Positions 17,601 through 26,263 of a stretch of 64,000 nucleotides of DNA are shown piece by piece. Position numbers and translations under genes: made by a program. Positions within the stretch are counted from its first letter, which is position 1. Each line of letters begins with the position of its first letter. Below the pieces are notes generated by a model that worked only from the letters and a program-made list of their open reading frames with translations, searched no databases and was not told the DNA's origin. This stretch comes from Bryobacterales bacterium (GTDB taxonomy: Bacteria; Acidobacteriota; Terriglobia; Bryobacterales; Bryobacteraceae): NCBI GenBank assembly GCA_016789905.1, contig JAEUQC010000173.1, forward strand, positions 1-64,000. Direction: 5' to 3'.

Positions 17601-18478
17601 CGATACTCCGCTGCCTGGCTTTTGCCGCCGTTGTCAGCGCGCAACCGCTGCCGCTCCACCAGTCCGAACTGCGCGTGGCGCCGCCGCGCGCAGGTTGGGA
17701 ACTGGGGATGATCTCGTCGGTTGCCGCGGATGGCAAAGGGACGATTTATCTGCTGCAGCGAGGGCTGTCGGCGCAACCGGTGGTGGCGATTGACGAGCAA
17801 GGGAAAGTGCTGCGGGAATGGGGCAAGGGGCTGTACCAGATCCCGCATAGCATTCGGATTGATCCGGCGGGCAACATCTGGACGGTCGACGCTGCCAGCA
17901 GCAGCATCCTCAAATTCACACCCAAGGGCGAGAAACTACTCGACTTCGCTGTCGGCGAACAGCCGCAAACCAAGAGCCAGTTCAATGGCACGGCCGATAT
18001 TGCGTTCACCACCGACGGGCACTTGCTGATCGCCGACGGGTATGGCAACGCCCGCGTGCTGGAGTACGATGCCCATGGCAAGCGCATTCGCCAATGGGGT
18101 ACCGCGGGCAGCGGCCCAGGTCAACTCCACTTGCCGCACGGGATAGCCATTGACGGGAAGGGTGTGGTGTACGTTGCCGACCGTGAGAACGGCCGCATCC
18201 AGCGCTTCAGCAGGGAAGGGAAGTACCTGGGCGAAATCGATGGCGACGGCAACAAGACCTTTTCCCTCGCCATTCGCGCAAACGCATTGTGGATTGGCTG
18301 CCAGCCGCGTAATGAACCGAATGGGGCGCCGGGCTGGATCATGAAGCTGGACCCGGAGACGGGCAGGATACTGGGCCGGATCGATAGTCCGGGCCACCAT
18401 TCCATTGACGTGTCGGCGAAGGGGGAAGTGCTAACCGGAGTCCGGCCCGACCGGCTGTTGTGGTTTCGAACGAACTAA
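17597..18478 (+). CDS. secreted NHL-repeat propeller (peptidylamidoglycolate lyase-like)
   Basis: 293 residues with signal peptide MTILRCLAFAAVVSAQ. NHL repeats fill the rest: GLYQIPHSIRIDPAGNIWTVDAASSSILKF, TADIAFTTDGHLLIADGYGN, LPHGIAIDGKGVVYVADREN. These are the patterns of the peptidyl-alpha-hydroxyglycine amidating lyase fold, but the family also includes simple binding propellers. The 4-bp overlap with the amine oxidase gene argues for a joint role. An amidating lyase cleaves a carbinolamide, the sort of product an amine/amide oxidation can give; this link is speculative. It converges with the DUF1501 gene with overlapping stops. Confidence 0.75.
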   Translation: MTILRCLAFAAVVSAQPLPLHQSELRVAPPRAGWELGMISSVAADGKGTIYLLQRGLSAQPVVAIDEQGKVLREWGKGLYQIPHSIRIDPAGNIWTVDAASSSILKFTPKGEKLLDFAVGEQPQTKSQFNGTADIAFTTDGHLLIADGYGNARVLEYDAHGKRIRQWGTAGSGPGQLHLPHGIAIDGKGVVYVADRENGRIQRFSREGKYLGEIDGDGNKTFSLAIRANALWIGCQPRNEPNGAPGWIMKLDPETGRILGRIDSPGHHSIDVSAKGEVLTGVRPDRLLWFRTN

Positions 18479-19884
18479 CTCAAAATCTCCTTCACCACGC
18501 GTGCCGGGAACTGGTCGGTGAGCCGTTCCTTTAGTCCATGCCGTTCAAAGACCAGATCACGATGATTGAGCCCGAGTTGATGCAGAATGGTCGCGTGGAA
18601 ATCATGGACGCTGACGCGGTTTTCCACGGACTTGAAGCCGATATCGTCAGTGGCGCCGTAGACCGTGCCGCCCTTCACCCCACCGCCCGCCATCCAAACA
18701 CTGAACCCGTTGGGACCATGGTCGCGGCCGGCCTTGGAACTCATACCTTGCGACATCGGAAGACGGCCGAACTCCCCACCCCATACGACCAGCGTTGTGT
18801 CGAGCAGACCACGCTGCTTGAGGTCTTTCAGGAGCGCCGCCACCGGCTTGTCGGTTTTCCCGCAAGCATAATCGAGGCTGCCCTTGATGTCTCCGTGGGA
18901 ATCGAAAATCTGGCTTTCAATATAGAGTTGAACAAAGCGGACGCCCCGTTCCACCAGACGGCGCGCCATGAGACAGCGCTTGCCGTAGGAGGCCGTAGCA
19001 GGTTCGTTCAGCCCGTAGGCTTCTTGTGTCGAGGCGGATTCCTTGGAGACATCGAGCGCATCGGAGGCGGCCAACTGCATGCGGGCCGCCAACTCATAAC
19101 TCGAAATGCGGGCATCCAATTCCGGTTGGTGCGGACGCTCGGCCAAGTGGGCGGCATCCAGTTTTCGCAGAAGGTTCCGTTCGGCTTCCACGAGTGGCGC
19201 CGGAATCTCCGGACGCGGCTCCAGGTTCAACACGGGCGGGCCTTCCGTGCGGAAACGTGTGCCCTGATAGATGGGCGGGAGCCACGCCGATTGCCAGTTC
19301 GAAATGCCATTGATGGGAAGGCCCTTCGGATCGTCGAGCACGACATAGGCCGGTAGATTGCGGTTTTCGGTGCCCAGCCCATAGGAGACCCAGGCGCCAA
19401 TCGCGGGCCTGCTGGCGATGGTGCGACCAGTGTGCATGAGGAACAGGGCCGGCTCATGGTTTGCGTGTTCGCCGTACATAGAGCGAATCACCGCAATATC
19501 GTCGACGCAAGTTGCCAGGTGGGGCATGGCGCTGGAAATTTCCATGCCGCTTTTCCCGTGCTTTTGGAATGGGAAAGGAGATGGCATCAGAACTCCGGGC
19601 GCGTCCCCATTGGATATGGCGAAACTGAGTTCCTTGCTGGGCGGAGTGCCGGCGAGTTTTGTTAGAGCCGGTTTCGGGTCGAACAGGTCCACCTGGCTAG
19701 GCCCGCCATTCATGAAGAGTTGGATGACGGCTTTGGCCTTCGGCTGGAAATGGGAGGGCTTGGGCGCGAGGTCGAAGACATTGTTATTGGCATAAAGATC
19801 GCGGCCCAGCAGACCGGCAAGCGCGGCGCCGTGGAGCCCATTTGCAATAGAGGCAAAAAAGTCACGTCTGTTTGTGGTAGCCAT
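18475..19884 (-). CDS. DUF1501 protein (sulfatase-like fold, Tat-exported)
   Basis: 469 residues from ATG 19884; the frame runs 97 codons further upstream into the PSD1 gene's antiparallel-looking sequence but that part is low-complexity basic and not real. The N-terminus MATTNRRDFFASIAN is a Tat signal. Conserved DUF1501 blocks follow: AKAVIQLFMNGGPSQVDLFDPKP, VIRSMYGEHANHEPAL, LDTTLVVWGGEFGRLP and GRDHGPNGFSVWMAGGGVKGG. DUF1501 proteins are alkaline-phosphatase-superfamily relatives found next to PSD1 cytochromes in Planctomycetes, Verrucomicrobia and Acidobacteria. The PSD1 gene ends 8 bp upstream, so the two are one operon. Confidence 0.85.
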   Translation of the reverse strand: MATTNRRDFFASIANGLHGAALAGLLGRDLYANNNVFDLAPKPSHFQPKAKAVIQLFMNGGPSQVDLFDPKPALTKLAGTPPSKELSFAISNGDAPGVLMPSPFPFQKHGKSGMEISSAMPHLATCVDDIAVIRSMYGEHANHEPALFLMHTGRTIASRPAIGAWVSYGLGTENRNLPAYVVLDDPKGLPINGISNWQSAWLPPIYQGTRFRTEGPPVLNLEPRPEIPAPLVEAERNLLRKLDAAHLAERPHQPELDARISSYELAARMQLAASDALDVSKESASTQEAYGLNEPATASYGKRCLMARRLVERGVRFVQLYIESQIFDSHGDIKGSLDYACGKTDKPVAALLKDLKQRGLLDTTLVVWGGEFGRLPMSQGMSSKAGRDHGPNGFSVWMAGGGVKGGTVYGATDDIGFKSVENRVSVHDFHATILHQLGLNHRDLVFERHGLKERLTDQFPARVVKEILS

Positions 19885-19892
19885 GGGAATCC

Positions 19893-22724
19893 TTAGTCGA
19901 TAAAGCTGAATTCGGCCGAATTCAAAATTGCGTGGCAGAAGTTGGCGAGGGCGAGCCAGCCGGCCGTGGCGGCCCTGGGTTCGGCCCCGTTGTCGGCGGT
20001 CAGCCGGGCCGGCCACGCTTCCCTGAAACCGGCGATTGCCTCCATGCCGGTCTTCACTTCGGCTTCGGTTGGTTTTCTGGACAGTGCCCGCAAATAGACG
20101 AGTTCCACTTGGCGGGCGCGGTCTCCATCGGCGTCGTCTATCACGCGGCCGGCCATGTATTTCGCCAATTCCCAAGCCATGGAGCCATTCATCATGTGGA
20201 GCGCCTGCGTCGCCACGTTGGAGCGACGCCGTTCGGTGCAGTTCGGCGTCATGGAAGGCTGGTCAAATGCGTCCATGAGCGATACCGGCGTCTGGCGCCG
20301 GTGCAGAACGTAGATGCTCCGCCGGAACCCGTCTTTGCCCGCCTTGACGGTGACTTCCTTGTCGGGGCGAATGTCCAATTCGGCGGGCGGTCCGTAGGCG
20401 GAGGGGTCCAGGCGGCCGGCGGCGCTGATGAGGCTGTCGAACAGGGTTTCGGCGTCCATTCGGCGCAGCGCCATGCGGGAGACCAATGCGTTGTCGGGGT
20501 CCGTTGCCAGCCGCGCCGCATCCACCTTCGAGGTCTGGCGGTAGGCCTGCGATGTCATAATCAGCCGGTGCATGGCCTTCATGCCCCAGCCGCGAGCCAC
20601 GAACTCCGTGGCCAGCCAATCCAGTAGCTCCGGATGCGACGGAGCCATGCCGGAACGGCCAAAGTTTGAGACCGATGCCACGATACCGCGTCCGAAATGG
20701 CGCATCCAAAGCTGATTCACGGCGACCCGCGCCGTTAAGGGATGGTTCGGCTGCGTTAGCCATTTGGCCAAGCCCAGACGCCGGCCGGTGGTGCCGGTGA
20801 ACGCGGGCTCCGGAGCGTATGGCTTCAACGCAGCGTTGGCGAGCACCACGGGCACACCGGGTTCCACCACCTCGCCGAAGCTGGCCGGTTCGCCGCGGCG
20901 CAACAGGAAATGGGTGGAGGGCTCCGGGTTATCGGTCAACACGCGGACGTGCGGCTTGGGCTTCAACTTCCCCCGCAGCGTTTGCATTTCGCGTTGTATC
21001 GGCCTCGTCTCCTCGGCGTACTCTGGAAATCTGCGTTCGATTTCCCGATCGCTGATCGTCAGTGTCGATTTGAACTTCTCCGCCAAGTATTTCTGCGCTT
21101 CGGTTCGTTTTTCCGGCGCCACGTTCAAATCGGCCCGCACTTCCAGAGGCAGCGCCTTCAGCCGTTCTTCGAGTAGCTGCGTACGAAACGGTTCGGCGGC
21201 CTTGGTCAATTGTGCCTGCAATTTCTTGATTTCGTCCTGCAGCGGGCCGTTCACTTTTTCCACTTCGGCTCGCTCCGGCGCCAGCGCCAGGTCCAGTTCC
21301 CGTTTGTTCGGCGACCGCCATTCATAAGGGTCGTAGGCGCCTTGCAAGATCGCGCTCAGGCGATAGTGGTCGCGTTGGGGAATGGGGTCGTACTTGTGGT
21401 TGTGGCATCGCGCGCAACCGACGGTGAGGCCCATGACCGAAGAGGTCAGAACTTCCAACTCTTCCGCCACGATGTTCATTCGTTCGGAGAGCAGACCGCG
21501 CTCAGCGGAGTTCGTCGGGTCCGGCGTGGTCCGCAGGAAACCGGTGGCCGCCAACCGGTCCAAAACCTCCGGGGAGACGGTTCCCTTGGCTTTCTTCCAA
21601 TCGTCGGAGATCTCGTCGCCGGCTAACTGTTCGGTCAGGAATTGGGAGTATGGCTTGTCGGCATTCAACGATCGGATAACGTAATCCCGATAGCGCCAGG
21701 CGAAGCGGCGCACGCCGTCGTCCTGTCCGAACCCCTCGGAATCCGAGTAACCGGCCAGGTCCAGCCAGTGTTGTCCCCAGCGCTCGCCGTAGCGGGGCGA
21801 GGCCAGCAGACGGTCAATCAGCTTCTCATAAGCATCTGGTGAACTGTCGGCGAGGTATGAGGTAATTTCGGCCGTTGTGGGCGGGAGGCCGGTCAGGTCC
21901 AGCGTAGCGCGGCGAAGTAGCGTCAACCTGTCTGCCTCTGGGGAGAAGCCCATCCCTTTTGCTTCAAGCGCTCGAAGCAGAAACTTGTCGATTGCATTGC
22001 GCCCGCCCTTCGCGGCGGGAATCTCCGGCCGTTTGGGAGGCTGGAAAGACCAGAACAGTTTGTCCTTTTCACTAACGCCGCCCGCCACCGGCACCGCGGC
22101 GGAGCCCGGCGCGCCGGCGGCGATCCAGGCCTTGATCTTCTCTGTTTCGGCCGGTGTCGGTAATTCGACAGCCAGCGCCTTCGCTTCCTTTTCCGGAGGC
22201 ATCTGTCCATCGACGATCCGTTTGTACAGCAGACTGGCTTCTGGTTTGCCCGGCACCAGCGCGGGTCCGGATTTGCCCCCTTTCAGGCGGCTGGCAACGG
22301 TTCGCAGGTCGAGGCCACCCTTCTTTTCCCCCGCGCCATGGCAGGCAACACAGCGCGCCTGCAGAATGCCGCGGATCTCGTGTTCACTGACGGTTTCCAC
22401 CGCCGTCACAGGCGGAAGTCTATCCACCCAGCCTCGAATGACATCCATCTCCGCGCTTGTGAGCTTTCCTTTGCCAGGAGGCATTTGCCCGGTGACGATC
22501 TTGTCGATCAGGAAGCTCTTTGCCGCCGCGCCAGGCACAACGGCCGGCCCGGACGCTCCGCCCTTGAGCACGGCTTCCTCTGAACGCAGGTCTAGCTTCC
22601 CCTGTGCCGGCGCACCGTGGCAGGCCACGCACTTCGCTTTGAACAACGGCCCCGCGGACGAATCAAAAGACTGGGGAAAACAGGCGCCAGTCAGCAGGAA
22701 AAAGAGAAAACTGGGGGTACGCAC
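19893..22724 (-). CDS. PSD1 / DUF1549-DUF1553 cytochrome c domain protein
   Basis: 943 residues from a GTG at 22724. Signal peptide MRTPSFLFFLLTGACF. Two planctomycete-type cytochrome c domains, each with one heme site (CVACHGAPAQGK and CVACHGAGEKKG), then DUF1549 with a third CxxCH (CARCHNHKYDPIPQ), a coiled-coil insert around residues 480-590, and DUF1553 (WLTQPNHPLTARVAVNQLWMRHFG, SNFGRSGMAPSHPELLDWLA). This architecture is typical of Planctomycetes and Solibacteres and thought to work in oxidation of complex substrates. A TATAAT -10 box (22734-22739) is 9 nt before the GTG with no Shine-Dalgarno, so the mRNA may be nearly leaderless. Confidence 0.88.
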   Translation of the reverse strand: MRTPSFLFFLLTGACFPQSFDSSAGPLFKAKCVACHGAPAQGKLDLRSEEAVLKGGASGPAVVPGAAAKSFLIDKIVTGQMPPGKGKLTSAEMDVIRGWVDRLPPVTAVETVSEHEIRGILQARCVACHGAGEKKGGLDLRTVASRLKGGKSGPALVPGKPEASLLYKRIVDGQMPPEKEAKALAVELPTPAETEKIKAWIAAGAPGSAAVPVAGGVSEKDKLFWSFQPPKRPEIPAAKGGRNAIDKFLLRALEAKGMGFSPEADRLTLLRRATLDLTGLPPTTAEITSYLADSSPDAYEKLIDRLLASPRYGERWGQHWLDLAGYSDSEGFGQDDGVRRFAWRYRDYVIRSLNADKPYSQFLTEQLAGDEISDDWKKAKGTVSPEVLDRLAATGFLRTTPDPTNSAERGLLSERMNIVAEELEVLTSSVMGLTVGCARCHNHKYDPIPQRDHYRLSAILQGAYDPYEWRSPNKRELDLALAPERAEVEKVNGPLQDEIKKLQAQLTKAAEPFRTQLLEERLKALPLEVRADLNVAPEKRTEAQKYLAEKFKSTLTISDREIERRFPEYAEETRPIQREMQTLRGKLKPKPHVRVLTDNPEPSTHFLLRRGEPASFGEVVEPGVPVVLANAALKPYAPEPAFTGTTGRRLGLAKWLTQPNHPLTARVAVNQLWMRHFGRGIVASVSNFGRSGMAPSHPELLDWLATEFVARGWGMKAMHRLIMTSQAYRQTSKVDAARLATDPDNALVSRMALRRMDAETLFDSLISAAGRLDPSAYGPPAELDIRPDKEVTVKAGKDGFRRSIYVLHRRQTPVSLMDAFDQPSMTPNCTERRRSNVATQALHMMNGSMAWELAKYMAGRVIDDADGDRARQVELVYLRALSRKPTEAEVKTGMEAIAGFREAWPARLTADNGAEPRAATAGWLALANFCHAILNSAEFSFID

Positions 22725-22733
22725 GCACAGAGC

Positions 22734-22739
22734 ATTATA
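22734..22739 (-). promoter_or_regulatory. consensus -10 box TATAAT next to GTG start of PSD1 gene
   Basis: The minus strand reads TATAAT, 9 nt before GTG 22724. The -35 region is poor. The position predicts a transcript starting at or 1-2 nt before the start codon. Confidence 0.5.
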
Positions 22740-22772
22740 TAGCTTCCATCCACCGCGACCGCTGGCAGTGTG

Positions 22773-24158
22773 CTATCGCACCGCGAAATCGTAGAGGGCG
22801 GTTGTGGTTCGCACCCACATATGGCCATCGGCGATGGCGGGCGTGGCAAACACCTCTTCTTCAAACGTGCCCGATGACCGCACACCCCAGTTCGCGCCGG
22901 CCTCCAGCACGGTTACGTTTCCGTGGCGGCTGATGAGATACACTTTCCCATCGCCCGCGACGGGCGAAGCGTAATACTCCTCCAGTGCATTCGGCAGCCG
23001 CCCCTGCTTTTTCATCTCGCCTGTGGATGGATCCAGGGTTTGCATGATGCCGCCGTTGCGTACCAGGTACAAGACATTCCGGTAGAGCAACACCGAAGGC
23101 ACATCGGGCAATGATTTCTCGTATTTCCATAGCACGTGTGTCTGGGAAATGTCGCCGGTGCCGCCGAGCTTCATGGCCATGGCGAAGTTGTTTGCGCGAC
23201 GCCGGTTTTGATATACCTCCCAATCGCGGGCACTGTAAAGGCCGTCTTTGTCGAGGTCCTGCATGTCCCAGTTACCCGGCATGAGCGCCTTCGGCACTTC
23301 GGTCTTCGCCAATTTACCGTCGGCATTGGCGTCATATTTCGCGATCATCTCCGGAAAGTCCGGCATAACGAGTTTTTCCGCCGGTTCGGCTCCCGGCGCC
23401 CAACCGTTGAAGTAGAGCCGGTCGCCGTCCACTACGGGAACCGACTTTACCTGATACGTCATGCCGCGCACGCGCCAAACCTCTTTCCCAGTGGCCTGGG
23501 CATAGCCCACCATCTGGTAGGAACCGGGAACTATGATCTGGTCCTTGTAGACGACGGGCGTCGAAAAACTATGAACTGCCTCCGGCCGCATGGTCTTCCA
23601 AAGTTGCCTGCCTGTCGTGGCATCCACCGACAGAAGGTGCGCTTCCAGGTCCTGATCGACGATCATGAACACGCGGCCATTGGCGTAAATGGGCGAGGCG
23701 CCCATGCCATGGAAGTTAGAGAACGGTCCCATGGCCGAGCGCCATCGCTCGGCGCCGTCCGCTGTATAGGACAACAGCCCGAAGCCGGCGAAAAACACGT
23801 AGACGTTGGTGCCGTCGCTTACCGCACTTGGTGAAGCGGGGTCGTTCAAAGCGTTGCGTTTCTCGTCCCGCGCGCCGGGCGCCTCCCTCGTCCAAAGAAT
23901 TTTGCCCGACTTGCGGTCGAGGGCGATCGTGTAGAGTTTCCCGTTTTCGTGGCCCGTGAGGAAGATGCGGGTTGCCGTCACCACTGGTGACGACTTCCCT
24001 TTCATCACCGCAGTCTTCCAAACAAACGGCTTGTCGGCGCCCAATTCGGCGGGAAGCGCGGTGCCGTCGGCGATGCCTGTCCCGTTCGGTCCGCGGAAGC
24101 GCGGCCACTCCCCCGCGCTTACCGCTAGACACAGCCCCAAAACCAGCAGCGGCCGCAT
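22773..24158 (-). CDS. PQQ-like beta-propeller protein with inserted EF-hand pair
   Basis: 461 residues from ATG 24158. Signal peptide MRPLLVLGLCLAVSAG. Propeller repeats throughout (WPRFRGPNGTGIADG, LYTIALDRKSGKILW, HLLSVDATTGRQLWKT, YAQATGKEVWRVRG, TLDPSTGEMKKQGR). Between two blades lies a calcium-binding insert with two EF-hand loops: DANADGKLAKTE and DLDKDGLYSARD. The PQQ-binding active-site residues of alcohol dehydrogenases were not seen, so it may bind rather than oxidise. It begins 2 nt after the stop of the Gfo/Idh/MocA gene and is followed by the PSD1 gene after 48 bp. Confidence 0.8.
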   Translation of the reverse strand: MRPLLVLGLCLAVSAGEWPRFRGPNGTGIADGTALPAELGADKPFVWKTAVMKGKSSPVVTATRIFLTGHENGKLYTIALDRKSGKILWTREAPGARDEKRNALNDPASPSAVSDGTNVYVFFAGFGLLSYTADGAERWRSAMGPFSNFHGMGASPIYANGRVFMIVDQDLEAHLLSVDATTGRQLWKTMRPEAVHSFSTPVVYKDQIIVPGSYQMVGYAQATGKEVWRVRGMTYQVKSVPVVDGDRLYFNGWAPGAEPAEKLVMPDFPEMIAKYDANADGKLAKTEVPKALMPGNWDMQDLDKDGLYSARDWEVYQNRRRANNFAMAMKLGGTGDISQTHVLWKYEKSLPDVPSVLLYRNVLYLVRNGGIMQTLDPSTGEMKKQGRLPNALEEYYASPVAGDGKVYLISRHGNVTVLEAGANWGVRSSGTFEEEVFATPAIADGHMWVRTTTALYDFAVR

Positions 24159-24160
24159 GG

Positions 24161-25465
24161 CTAGACCACAATCTTCCACGGAGCCCGTTCGGGACGGCTC
24201 ATATATTTTCGCAGCTCGGGCTGGGCGATTCGGTTATTCGCCTCGTCCCAATCCACTCGCTGCTTGGAAATGATCGAAACATTGGCCAGAAGACAGGTAA
24301 CGGTCGATTTGTAGCAGATCTCGATATCGGCCGCCGGGCGTTGGCGAGTGCGGATACATTCCAGGAAATTCGCCCAGTGTTTGACGTTCGAATTGTCCGA
24401 CTGTTTGACCTCAACCTGCTCCATGGAATCGGAACCGGGTTCGGGCACGATCCGGTAGAGCGAGCGGTCCACGAATAGCGTTCCTTTTGTGCCATGGAAC
24501 ATGGTGCCGTAGCCCTGTTTGAACATGGAGTTCCCATTGAACATGCGGTTTTCATACTGCGCCATAAACTTCGGGAACTCGTAGATGGCCGAGAGCGTGT
24601 CCGGCGTGTCGCGGTTATCCTGGACAAGGAATTTTTGTCCCATGGCCGACACGGCGCGCGGCATCGGTTCCCCCATTCCCATGCGGGCGATGTCCAAAAC
24701 ATGGACGCCCCAATCGGTCATCATGCCGCCGGCAAAATCCCAGAACCAACGGAAGTGCGAAAACGCTTTTGGATCCACTCCCCACCGGTTCTTGTTGAAC
24801 TCCTGCTTCGGCGCCGGGCCAAGCCACATATCCCAATCCAGGTCCGCGGGCGGCGCGCCATTGGGCGGATTTCCAATGCCCTCCGGCTTGGAGTTTCCAT
24901 AGTTCCAAGTCTTCACCATGGTCACTTCGCCCACCCTTCCCTGGCGCACTAATTCGCAGGCGTCAATGAAGTGCTTCGCCGAGCGCTGCATGGTGCCGGC
25001 CTGCACCACGCGGTTGTACTTCCGCGCCGCCTGCACCATCTTCTTGCCCTCATCGATGGTGACACTGATCGGCTTTTCGACATAGACGTCCTTGCCCGCC
25101 TTGCAGGCCTCCACCGCCATGTAGGCGTGCCAGTGGTCGGGCGTAGAAATGCAGACAGCGTCAATGGACTTGTCGGCCAGAATCTCCCGGAAATCCTTGA
25201 CCATTCTCGCCGCGCCGCCGGCCTGCGCCTTGGTTTTGTCGGCGGCGGCTTCCAGTGCGGGCTGGTAGACGTCACAAACGGCCGCGACGCGCAGTTTGTC
25301 CTGTTTCATGGCGGCGCTCATGTTGCCGTTCCCCATGCGGCCCATGCCGATAAAGGCCGTCTGCAAAACATCGTTGGCGCCGAAAACGCGCCCAGTGAAC
25401 AGGTTCGTCGTGAAGGCGGCCGCGGCCGATTTCACCAGGTCTCTACGAAGGGTTTGGTCTGACAT
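24161..25465 (-). CDS. Gfo/Idh/MocA-family oxidoreductase, probably exported
   Basis: 434 residues. The N-terminus MSDQTLRRDLVKSAAAAF resembles the Tat signals of secreted members of this family. NAD(P)-binding motif TAFIGMGRMGNGNM near residues 36-49, substrate/cofactor motif DVYVEKPISVT, and WFWDFAGGMMTDWGVHVLD, the C-terminal domain block with conserved Asp/His. Exported members often work on sugars with tightly bound NADP, as in glucose-fructose oxidoreductase, or in glycoside hydrolysis by redox. First gene of the PQQ/PSD1/DUF1501 series. TAGAAT lies 12 nt before the ATG, overlapping the end of the GNAT gene. Confidence 0.85.
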   Translation of the reverse strand: MSDQTLRRDLVKSAAAAFTTNLFTGRVFGANDVLQTAFIGMGRMGNGNMSAAMKQDKLRVAAVCDVYQPALEAAADKTKAQAGGAARMVKDFREILADKSIDAVCISTPDHWHAYMAVEACKAGKDVYVEKPISVTIDEGKKMVQAARKYNRVVQAGTMQRSAKHFIDACELVRQGRVGEVTMVKTWNYGNSKPEGIGNPPNGAPPADLDWDMWLGPAPKQEFNKNRWGVDPKAFSHFRWFWDFAGGMMTDWGVHVLDIARMGMGEPMPRAVSAMGQKFLVQDNRDTPDTLSAIYEFPKFMAQYENRMFNGNSMFKQGYGTMFHGTKGTLFVDRSLYRIVPEPGSDSMEQVEVKQSDNSNVKHWANFLECIRTRQRPAADIEICYKSTVTCLLANVSIISKQRVDWDEANNRIAQPELRKYMSRPERAPWKIVV

Positions 25466-25488
25466 AACTGTGCCCGAATTCTATCACG

Positions 25489-26229
25489 CTATCCCCATTC
25501 AAACCCCGCAATCGCGTACACATCAGGTGGCGTTGCCACGGCTTTTCCACGCACCATTCGCAACAACCTTCGCGCGGGCGCAAACCCGAGTTTCGCCGCC
25601 ACTTTGGCTGCCGGATGGTTCGGAAATAGATCCCAATACGCCGGCCCGCGGCCCGCCATCAAGTTCCGCGCCACGAGTTCCACCGAATGCGGGTCCGTTC
25701 CGTAGCAGGGGCCGAAGTACCAGTTTGGGCTGCCTGCCCTTCCGGCGGCCCAGGCGCCGGCGCACTCTGAAACCGCGTCGATGGGAATGGCAGCGTGGCG
25801 CAGTGGCCCAGCGTACTTGCCCTGCACGGAAGCGCCGCCGGTCACCTCGCCCGCCCACCTCTCGATCGGGCATTCCCCCACGAACCCCAATTGCCGGTAC
25901 AACGGCTCACCCATAATGGTGGCATCCAGTTTGACAGTCTCCACGTGTTCCTCAAGATGCGCCAGCACCCGCTGCATCAAGGCCCGGGCGAAGCCGCGTC
26001 CACGAAAGTCTGGATTGGTCAACACCATTCCTACCCATCCGATGCCGGCGTGCGCCACCGCCGTTGCCGTCGCCTCCACTCGGCCGTCTACCTCCATGCC
26101 AAAGCAGCCCTCCGGGGCAGCCGCCATTACTGCCTGCCAATCGGCTTCCGTCTGGTTCCACCCGGCAGCTTGCTTCAGGCGGAGACAGTCGCCCAGGTCT
26201 GTATCGCGTAGACATCGAATTGTCGCCAT
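25489..26229 (-). CDS. GNAT-family N-acetyltransferase
   Basis: 246 residues. The GNAT acetyl-CoA loop is clear: GWVGMVLTNPDFRGRGFARALMQRVLAHLE (the R/Q-x-x-G-x-G/A motif is RGRGFA). A second GNAT-like C-terminal half continues to residue 246, a double arrangement seen in other DUF-containing GNATs of this lineage. AAAAGG lies next to the ATG. It stands 23 bp upstream of the Gfo/Idh/MocA gene on the same strand and is divergent from the tandem hydrolase. Substrate unknown. Confidence 0.75.
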   Translation of the reverse strand: MATIRCLRDTDLGDCLRLKQAAGWNQTEADWQAVMAAAPEGCFGMEVDGRVEATATAVAHAGIGWVGMVLTNPDFRGRGFARALMQRVLAHLEEHVETVKLDATIMGEPLYRQLGFVGECPIERWAGEVTGGASVQGKYAGPLRHAAIPIDAVSECAGAWAAGRAGSPNWYFGPCYGTDPHSVELVARNLMAGRGPAYWDLFPNHPAAKVAAKLGFAPARRLLRMVRGKAVATPPDVYAIAGFEWG

Positions 26230-26263
26230 TGCCTTTTCATTCTTGCCATAATTGTCAGATCGA

